Positions 6,130 through 10,831 of a stretch of DNA of 10,831 nt are shown here, piece after piece. Position 1 is the first letter of the stretch. Every line of letters begins with the position of its first letter. The stretch spans positions 1-10,831 of the forward strand of contig JASHTU010000335.1 in assembly GCA_030040395.1 (NCBI GenBank), in the 5' to 3' direction. This DNA is from Acidobacteriaceae bacterium. GTDB taxonomy: Bacteria > Acidobacteriota > Terriglobia > Terriglobales > Acidobacteriaceae. The translations under genes were made by a program, and so were the position numbers. The notes beneath the pieces are model-generated. The model saw only the letters and a list, made by a program, of their open reading frames with translations. It was not told the DNA's origin and did not search any database.

Positions 6130-7521
6130 TCATCCATTTGCGCTGGCGGCCGCCTTGGAGGGAAGATTTGCAACGATCCAGTCCACCAATTCAGCAGCCG
6201 TTTTGTATTCCCAGCTTCGCGCATATTGTGGGGCTTGGATTTCAGGGGGGAGCTTGAAGTCGTCGCCACGGCGTAGCTTTATTGGAACGATGAGCATCTT
6301 AGCGTCGTCAGCCAGCGCAACCATCTGGGCCAGTTCATGCCGACAGTTGCCGCTCGCTACAAAGTGCGAAGACAAAAGCGGGATGCCCACGGCGCTTCGT
6401 CCGAGCTGCCCAAAAACTTCGGAGATCCAATGTCGCCCGGCGCGAATCGATTTGCCGTCACGATAGTCAAACACCTGCTGAAACCTGTTCCGCAGTTCGG
6501 CGCGCAAATGATCAGATTCCGCCTCATCTTCGCCGGCGTAGCTGATGAAGACGGTTTCCTTTCTCCGTGTCGCTTCAAGAAAATAGCTGCCGGCCTCTTC
6601 GAGAGTGGAGAGCCTTCGGGTCCCAAAGTTCAGCGAGGTGAGGCGCTTATTGAACTCGGTTTGAAGCGTTTCGAGATTCGACCAGCGAAGGATGTCCTTT
6701 CTATAGCCGACGTTCACGCCCGCGTAAAGGGTCGAGGGCGTCTCCATCAACGAAGGATCCTGCGCTTCAAGGAGGCGCATGGTTGGCACGAATGCGCCAT
6801 GTAAATACCCGACAATTCCACTGGATATGCTCCTTGACCCGATGTCGACCACCATCCAATCGAAGGCCCGCATTTTTGCGATCAATTGCGGCGTCAGTGC
6901 GGCCGGCCAAGCCAGGACCTCGGAATCCGCGCCAACTTCTTTCAGCCTTTCGCGTAAAAACTCGATGGCCCCCTCCCGGTAGGATTCCGGACTATCATCG
7001 GCCGGGACCAATATCCCAACCTGGCCAGTTATTTTCTCAAAGCGGTGTTCTGAGAGGCGGAACTTCTTGGCTTTGGACACGCGGTCGAAAAAGCTGCGAG
7101 CCGCTTGCCTGAACCTCTCGATGCTGGGTTTGCCGCCGGGGGCAAGAATTTCCTTGATGTTGAATGTCTCATGCGAAAACGATGCCGGTGGCGCGAGTAC
7201 GTTTCCATATCGAGAGTCGGTAAAGATCAATCCAGGCTTTTGCGCTCGTGCCGCCAGGTCCATCTCCAGCCGAAAGTACTCCGAACCTGCCTGCAGGCTT
7301 TCTACCGAGGGGTGTGCAACATCCGCCGGGCCGAAGGGATATATCCCAATGAATGCGTCCGCGTCACGAACCATTCGTTCCAGACGGGTCACATTGGTGG
7401 AGGTCTTGCCCTCGTCAACTTCAAATTGAACCTCGGCGAGATCCGAAAAAAGGCCGAAGAAGAACGTGTTGACGATGGATGCGTCGTATTTGTGGCTCAG
7501 AAATGCGTTGATTGACTCCAT
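6130..7521 (-). CDS. Two-headed TIR-domain protein (TIR-like N-terminus, unknown middle domain, canonical C-terminal TIR)
   Basis: This is a 463-aa soluble protein without signal peptide or membrane helices. The C-terminal part (about 323-450) is a recognisable TIR domain: box 1 VFISYAGEDE (324-333), then FDYRDGKSIRAGRHW, GIPLLSSHF, and the SxxF..S..C..E pattern ending CRHEL, which puts the expected catalytic glutamate at E396. Many bacterial TIR domains cleave NAD+ or make signalling nucleotides. The N-terminus (about 3-105) looks like a second, divergent TIR or deoxyribosyltransferase-like fold: INAFLSHKYD, then DADAFIGIYPF, then YFRLEMDLAARAQKPGLIF, with E86 in an analogous place. The middle (about 165-295) is an unrecognised alpha/beta domain. 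ATG 7521 has AGGA very close upstream. The gene stands alone and looks less GC-rich than its neighbours, which suggests acquisition. A defence or stress-signalling role is inference. Confidence 0.8.
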   Translation of the reverse strand: MESINAFLSHKYDASIVNTFFFGLFSDLAEVQFEVDEGKTSTNVTRLERMVRDADAFIGIYPFGPADVAHPSVESLQAGSEYFRLEMDLAARAQKPGLIFTDSRYGNVLAPPASFSHETFNIKEILAPGGKPSIERFRQAARSFFDRVSKAKKFRLSEHRFEKITGQVGILVPADDSPESYREGAIEFLRERLKEVGADSEVLAWPAALTPQLIAKMRAFDWMVVDIGSRSISSGIVGYLHGAFVPTMRLLEAQDPSLMETPSTLYAGVNVGYRKDILRWSNLETLQTEFNKRLTSLNFGTRRLSTLEEAGSYFLEATRRKETVFISYAGEDEAESDHLRAELRNRFQQVFDYRDGKSIRAGRHWISEVFGQLGRSAVGIPLLSSHFVASGNCRHELAQMVALADDAKMLIVPIKLRRGDDFKLPPEIQAPQYARSWEYKTAAELVDWIVANLPSKAAASANG

Positions 7522-7909
7522 TCGTCCTGTCCCAAGCGATTGACCTGATTTTCAACGTTCGGTGGGCCGAATGTCTATGATTACCCGGCACCATGCCGTC
7601 GCACTGTTTCATCAAGAGCAAGATGGATGGCAACGTGTCGACATCTTGACGGCTGCGGTAAACGGCTTCCGGAGAGCAACCGCAGATCCTTCGTCAATGC
7701 GCTCAGGATGACACCGCAGTGGGTTGGCGATTTTGCGGGGGATTGAGCGGCAATGCTGATTCTTGGCCATTCATTCCGTCGGCTTTCCAGGGTGATGCAG
7801 CACGTAGGGGGTAATGGTGGAGAGATCGAGCCGGTTATTGCCAGACCGGAGCGGGGAGTGCAACCGAGCCGCCGCGGGGATGGCTGCCCGAAGCCTGCTT
7901 CACTCGGCT
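7522..7909. other. Long gene-poor region between the TIR gene and the sugar transferase promoter
   Basis: No convincing gene is seen in these roughly 390 bp. The short open frames lack recognisable proteins and ribosome-binding sites. The region contains a small hairpin just upstream of the TIR gene (ACGTTCGG 7555-7562 with CCGAATGT 7567-7574, one G-T pair) and the repeat-like element at 7685-7711. It also supplies the divergent leaders of the TIR gene (-) and the sugar transferase (+). No clear promoter for the TIR gene could be assigned. Confidence 0.5.
7685..7711. repeat. GATCCTTCG...CTCAGGATGAC-type intergenic element
   Basis: GATCCTTCGTCAATGCG followed by CTCAGGATGA resembles a dispersed intergenic sequence that I recall from acidobacterial and some other environmental genomes. 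ATCCT (7686-7690) and AGGAT (7705-7709) can pair, giving a short stem. Only one copy is in the window, so repetition cannot be shown here. Confidence 0.4.
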
Positions 7910-7939
7910 TTGACTTGCGGCAACCGCCGAGCCTATAGT
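7910..7939 (+). promoter_or_regulatory. Sigma70-type promoter for the sugar transferase gene
   Basis: TTGACT (7910-7915) and TATAGT (7934-7939) are each one mismatch from consensus and are separated by 18 nt. Transcription would begin near 7946, leaving about 30 nt of leader before ATG 7976. The site lies inside the longer upstream open frame, which argues against translation starting at 7814 or 7880. Confidence 0.6.
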
Positions 7940-7975
7940 AAGGGAAACTCCAATTGTCTCGTTCCGGACCAGTGG

Positions 7976-8800
7976 ATGCCAAGAAAGGCGGGCCCTGTTT
8001 TGTCGCAAGATCTACACCCTTCCATGGCGTCCGGCATCGAGTTCTCGGCATCCATCCCGCCCTGCGAGCACGGTCGAGCCGGCGGCTTCGACGCTTGTTT
8101 AGCCAATCCCCCCGCCAGCAAATGGGCTCTTTCCCGCCGCCGGCGCGCACTCGATGTCGCCGTTGCGTTTGTCGCGCTGCTGGTTTCCGCGACGCCCATG
8201 GTGCTGATCGGCTTCTGCCTGCGGCTCATCTCAAAGGACGCAGCCCTTTTCTCGCAGCGCCGCGTAGGCCGCCTGGGCCGCCTCTTCCCCATGTACAAAT
8301 TTCGCACCATGGCGGCCTCAGACGACGGCGATGCCGGCCCCGGCTTGACGCAAAATGGCGATCCCCGCGTCACTCGCTTTGGCCGCATGCTGCGCAAGTG
8401 CAAGCTCGATGAGCTGCCGCAGCTTTGCAACGTGTTGCGCGGAGATATGAGTCTGGTCGGTCCCCGCCCCACGTTGCCCCCCTATGCCGCGCTCGTCAAT
8501 ATGCCTTATCGCCCCGGCCTCACCGGCCCGGCGACGGTCGCCTTTTGCCGCGAAGAAAAAGTCCTCTCCGCAATCGACGCAAGCGAACTCGACCGGTATT
8601 ATGCGCGACACATCAAACCGCTCAAAGCGCGCATGGACGCCTGCTACATGTGCAAGGCCACTCTCAGGTCAGACCTGCACGTGCTCGCGGCCACTTTCGT
8701 CCGCACCATTTCGCCCGCTTCCGATCCGAACCCCGCGCGCCACGTTTCCAAGCCGATAAGCGCTCCCACAATCGCCCCGGAGCAGAACTCCGCCCGGTAG
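7976..8800 (+). CDS. Undecaprenyl-phosphate sugar phosphotransferase (bacterial sugar transferase family)
   Basis: This monotopic membrane enzyme transfers a sugar-1-phosphate from a nucleotide sugar to undecaprenyl phosphate, the first step in building an exopolysaccharide, O-antigen or glycan. The 274-aa protein has a divergent N-terminus (1-50) and a single hydrophobic helix (about 60-82) preceded by RRRR. The conserved family block follows: QRRVGRLGRLFPMYKFRTM (94-112), TRFGRMLRKCKLDELPQL with the catalytic Asp-Glu dyad D145-E146, GDMSLVGPRP (156-165) and RPGLTGPATV (179-188). It lacks the multi-helix N-terminal domain of WcaJ/WbaP and is closer in layout to PglC. The open frame extends back to 7814, but ATG 7976 is preferred because it sits about 30 nt after a good promoter; its ribosome-binding site is weak, and ATG 8024 is an alternative. 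No other glycan genes are adjacent. Confidence 0.9.
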   Translation: MPRKAGPVLSQDLHPSMASGIEFSASIPPCEHGRAGGFDACLANPPASKWALSRRRRALDVAVAFVALLVSATPMVLIGFCLRLISKDAALFSQRRVGRLGRLFPMYKFRTMAASDDGDAGPGLTQNGDPRVTRFGRMLRKCKLDELPQLCNVLRGDMSLVGPRPTLPPYAALVNMPYRPGLTGPATVAFCREEKVLSAIDASELDRYYARHIKPLKARMDACYMCKATLRSDLHVLAATFVRTISPASDPNPARHVSKPISAPTIAPEQNSAR

Positions 8801-8839
8801 CTTCCGCCACGACTCCGATCTGGTGCTGCTTCCGCCGCC
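8801..8839. other. Short convergent gap
   Basis: Only 39 bp separate the stop codons of the sugar transferase (+) and the ribokinase-family gene (-). I see no stem-loop with a T-run, so neither gene has an obvious intrinsic terminator here. Confidence 0.5.
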
Positions 8840-9766
8840 TCACCCCCGCTGCATCAGCGCGTCCACTGCCGCGCGGTAAGGCATGGAAGGAGCCGTACCG
8901 GCGCGGGTCACGGACAGGCCCGCGACCGCGCAACCAAACCGCGCCGCCTCGATAAGGTCCCGGCCCTCAGCCAAAGCCACGGCAAAACCGCCATTAAATG
9001 CATCGCCGGCGCCCGTGGTTTCCATTACCGGTCCTGCGTGGTAGGCCGGAATCAGTGCGCCCGCTGTCCCGCTCTTGGCGAAAGCGCCTTGCGCACCCAG
9101 GGTGATGACTGCGTTGCGCACGCCCAAAGCCAGAAGAGCGTCTGCCGCCTGTTCCGCATCCGCCGCGGTGCGCACCCGAATGCCGGTCAGAATCTCCGTC
9201 TCCGATTCGTTAGGAGTTACATAGTCGCAATCCTGGAACATCGCCTCCGGCAGCTTGCATCCCGGGGCTGGGTTCAGTATCGTCTGCACCCCGAGCGATC
9301 GCGCCAGCTTCAAGGCATGTTGCACCGCGAGCAAAGACAGCTCCAACTGCGTGACGAAAATCGCGGACTGGGCAATGAGGTCTTTCATCCCGTCGATTTC
9401 ATCGGGCCTCAGATCGAGGCTGGCGCCGGGGACCACGATAATTGAGTTTTCACCCGTCCGTCCGTCGATGAGGATCGCCGCCGCCCCGGTCGGTAAATCG
9501 GAGGAAAGCAAATGCCGGGTATCGATCTTCTCCTCGAGATAAGTCCGGCGCGCCAAATCACCGAAAGGGTCGTTGCCCACCTTTCCGATGAAGCTTACCC
9601 GTGCGCCCGCGCGGGCCGCAGCCACCGCCTGATTCGATCCTTTGCCCCCCGGCCCCAGCTTGAACGAGCTTCCCATGAAGGTTTCGCCCCACCCCGGCAG
9701 TCTCTCCGTGCGAAACGCCAGATCGGCGACAAAACTCCCCATTACCGTGATCCTTTTGCCCCGCAT
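8840..9766 (-). CDS. Ribokinase-like PfkB-family carbohydrate kinase
   Basis: This cytoplasmic ATP-dependent sugar kinase is predicted to phosphorylate ribose or a similar sugar at O5. The 308-aa length equals the normal ribokinase size. Motifs from N to C: GSFVADL (10-16), LPGWGET (23-29), GPGGKGSNQAVAAARAG (38-54, PfkB signature 1), NPAPGC, TPNESETEILTG (185-195), and ETTGAGDAFNGGF (249-261, signature 2) with the catalytic base D255 and anion hole GAGD. ATG 9766 is chosen because GGGAG lies 4 nt upstream and the family N-terminus begins here. The frame stays open to 10105 but the extra residues are low-complexity and unlike any kinase. Oddity: the N of the usual GSxNxD sugar-contact motif is V13, while the Asp (D15) is kept, so the substrate may not be D-ribose. 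It is monocistronic in this window. Confidence 0.9.
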   Translation of the reverse strand: MRGKRITVMGSFVADLAFRTERLPGWGETFMGSSFKLGPGGKGSNQAVAAARAGARVSFIGKVGNDPFGDLARRTYLEEKIDTRHLLSSDLPTGAAAILIDGRTGENSIIVVPGASLDLRPDEIDGMKDLIAQSAIFVTQLELSLLAVQHALKLARSLGVQTILNPAPGCKLPEAMFQDCDYVTPNESETEILTGIRVRTAADAEQAADALLALGVRNAVITLGAQGAFAKSGTAGALIPAYHAGPVMETTGAGDAFNGGFAVALAEGRDLIEAARFGCAVAGLSVTRAGTAPSMPYRAAVDALMQRG

Positions 9767-10093
9767 CCAGCTCCCTTCTCCAATGCCCACCAGTGTAAGC
9801 CCCTGCCCAACCGCGGGCGTGTGGACCCAACCGCGCTTGCGCCCCTGTCCCCGTCTGCCCTGGAACCTCACGGTTGCGGAACCAACCGACCGCGTTTCCC
9901 ATACGTCGAACTGAAAAAGGGCGGCGGGAGCATGCGCGGAATTCGATGCGCCGGGAGCTCCGTTGGGTGGCGGAACCCGCCGCGGGACTGAAATAATCGC
10001 ATTGCGTCGCTCGATTGCTGCATAATTCCCAACATGCGCGCAGAAGTCATTCCATTCGCTTGGGCGCATTCTCGAAAACGGAGGACTTTCCAT
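9767..10093. other. Divergent intergenic region between the kinase and the M16 peptidase
   Basis: This GC-rich non-coding stretch has no supported gene. It contains a small hairpin, GGCGG-AAC-CCGCC (9969-9981), and a CATAAT hexamer (10021-10026) that could be a -10 for the peptidase, with no -35 at normal spacing. A purine-rich GGAGG lies at 10080-10084. No clear promoter for the minus-strand kinase was found. Confidence 0.45.
10080..10084 (+). promoter_or_regulatory. Shine-Dalgarno site that decides a TTG start
   Basis: GGAGG at 10080-10084 lies 9 nt before TTG 10094. It has no useful spacing to the upstream in-frame ATG at 10034. Together with the signal peptide beginning right after it, this supports the non-ATG start of the M16 peptidase. 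Confidence 0.6.
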
Positions 10094-10831
10094 TTGACGA
10101 ATCATCGGATTCTGCCATTTTTGGTGCTGGCCCTGGCAACGGCCGTTTGCGGGCGCGTAAGCTCAGCCCAATCGGCGGCGGGCGTGGAGCGCGCAACCCT
10201 GGCCAACGGAATACGGGTGGTCATCATCCGCAATGCGCTTGCCCCGGTGGTCACAGTGGAAGCGAATTTCCTCGTCGGCGGCAATGAAACCCCTCTCGGC
10301 TTTCCCGGGATGGCGCATGCGCAGGAACACATGGCGTTTCGCGGTTGCGCCGGCATGACCGCCGATCAGACTGCGGCAATCTACGCGCTTTTGGGCGGCG
10401 AAAACAACGCCGACACCCAGCAGAACATTACGCAATACTTCGCCACCGTTCCCTCCGCGGACCTGGATGTGGCCCTTCAAGCGCAGGCCACCTGCCTCCG
10501 CGGCATCGACGATTCGCAAGCGCAGTGGGACCAGGAGCGCGGGGCCATCGAGCAGGAAGTGCAGCGCGACCTTTCCAACCCGACCTACAAATTCATCGAC
10601 CAGATGAACGGGGTCATGTTCGCCGGCACGCCGTATGCGCACGATCCGCTCGGCACCCGGAGCTCCTTCGACGCCACTACCGGCGCGATGCTCAAGTCGT
10701 TTTATGAGAAGTGGTACTCACCCTCCAATATGATCCTCATCGTGGTGGGCGACGTCGATCCCACAGTTACGCTGGCCAGGGTCAAGCAGCTTTTCGAAAA
10801 CATTCCCGGTCATCCGCTGCCTGCTCAACCC
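10094..10831 (+). CDS. M16-family zinc metallopeptidase, exported (N-terminal part, cut by window edge)
   Basis: The frame is open to the window's end: 246 residues from the chosen TTG start, where whole family members are about 430 aa or, when doubled, about 900. The inverted zinc motif HxxEH is seen as HAQEH (H75, E78, H79), and the third zinc ligand is E155 in IEQEVQRD, at the spacing expected for pitrilysin-type enzymes. GTPYAHDPLGT and WYSPSNMILIVVGDVD are further family hallmarks. The start TNHRILPFLVLALATAV...SSAQ is a good signal peptide, so the protein is probably periplasmic or lipid-anchored outside the cytoplasm. I prefer TTG 10094 because a perfect GGAGG lies 9 nt upstream. ATG 10034 is in frame but would put 20 polar residues before the signal helix and lacks a ribosome-binding site. 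Substrate unknown; M16 proteins degrade peptides or process secreted proteins. Confidence 0.9.
   Translation, partial: MTNHRILPFLVLALATAVCGRVSSAQSAAGVERATLANGIRVVIIRNALAPVVTVEANFLVGGNETPLGFPGMAHAQEHMAFRGCAGMTADQTAAIYALLGGENNADTQQNITQYFATVPSADLDVALQAQATCLRGIDDSQAQWDQERGAIEQEVQRDLSNPTYKFIDQMNGVMFAGTPYAHDPLGTRSSFDATTGAMLKSFYEKWYSPSNMILIVVGDVDPTVTLARVKQLFENIPGHPLPAQP

Noticed and set aside
7814..7975. Upstream extension of the sugar transferase frame
   Set aside because: A near-consensus promoter lies inside it (7910-7939), and the encoded residues resemble no transferase N-terminus.
9767..10105. N-terminal extension of the ribokinase-like frame
   Set aside because: Although open, the added residues are unlike PfkB proteins. 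A ribosome-binding site and the family N-terminus occur at 9766.
1..10831. CRISPR arrays, tRNA or rRNA genes
   Set aside because: No regularly spaced direct repeats and no tRNA cloverleaf or rRNA signature were noticed on reading the window.

Overview
The window is GC-rich bacterial DNA with an acidobacterial feel (Terriglobia-like). This is inferred from a short DUF4118-type Kdp sensor kinase, a micro-ORF ahead of kdpF, and an intergenic element of the GATCCTTCG...CTCAGGATGAC type. No rRNA or other marker gene is present, so the assignment is tentative.

Layout. Positions 1-186 (+) hold the C-terminal end of an IS5-family transposase. A gene-free, repeat-like spacer follows (187-446). Positions 447-2363 (-) hold kdpA, kdpF and a 28-aa membrane micro-ORF. 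An AT-rich regulatory gap separates these from kdpE (2555-3250, -). A KdpD-like sensor kinase (about 3319-4842, +) is transcribed divergently from kdpE. Next come a Gfo/Idh/MocA oxidoreductase of the YdgJ/IolW type (4913-5983, -) and a 463-aa protein with a C-terminal TIR domain and a second TIR-like N-terminal domain (6130-7521, -). After a roughly 390-bp gap with a good sigma70-type promoter lies a small undecaprenyl-phosphate sugar transferase (7976-8800, +). It converges on a ribokinase-family PfkB kinase (8840-9766, -). The window ends inside an exported M16 zinc peptidase (starting about 10094, +).

How the genes work together. The left third is a potassium-stress module. KdpD-like kinase and KdpE would sense K+ or turgor limitation and switch on the high-affinity K+ pump. 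KdpA is the K+-selective channel subunit and KdpF a small stabilising subunit. The ATPase subunit KdpB and the chaperone KdpC are not in the window. Where they would be expected, downstream of kdpA, there is a spacer and an IS end. Either they lie beyond the IS or the operon has been broken. The remaining genes look like single-gene units: a sugar/polyol dehydrogenase, a sugar kinase, an envelope glycan initiation enzyme and a secreted protease.

The most unusual gene is the TIR protein. It is visibly less GC-rich than its neighbours, stands alone, and pairs a canonical TIR domain containing the expected glutamate with a second TIR-like domain and an unrecognised middle domain. It is a candidate single-protein signalling or defence NADase.
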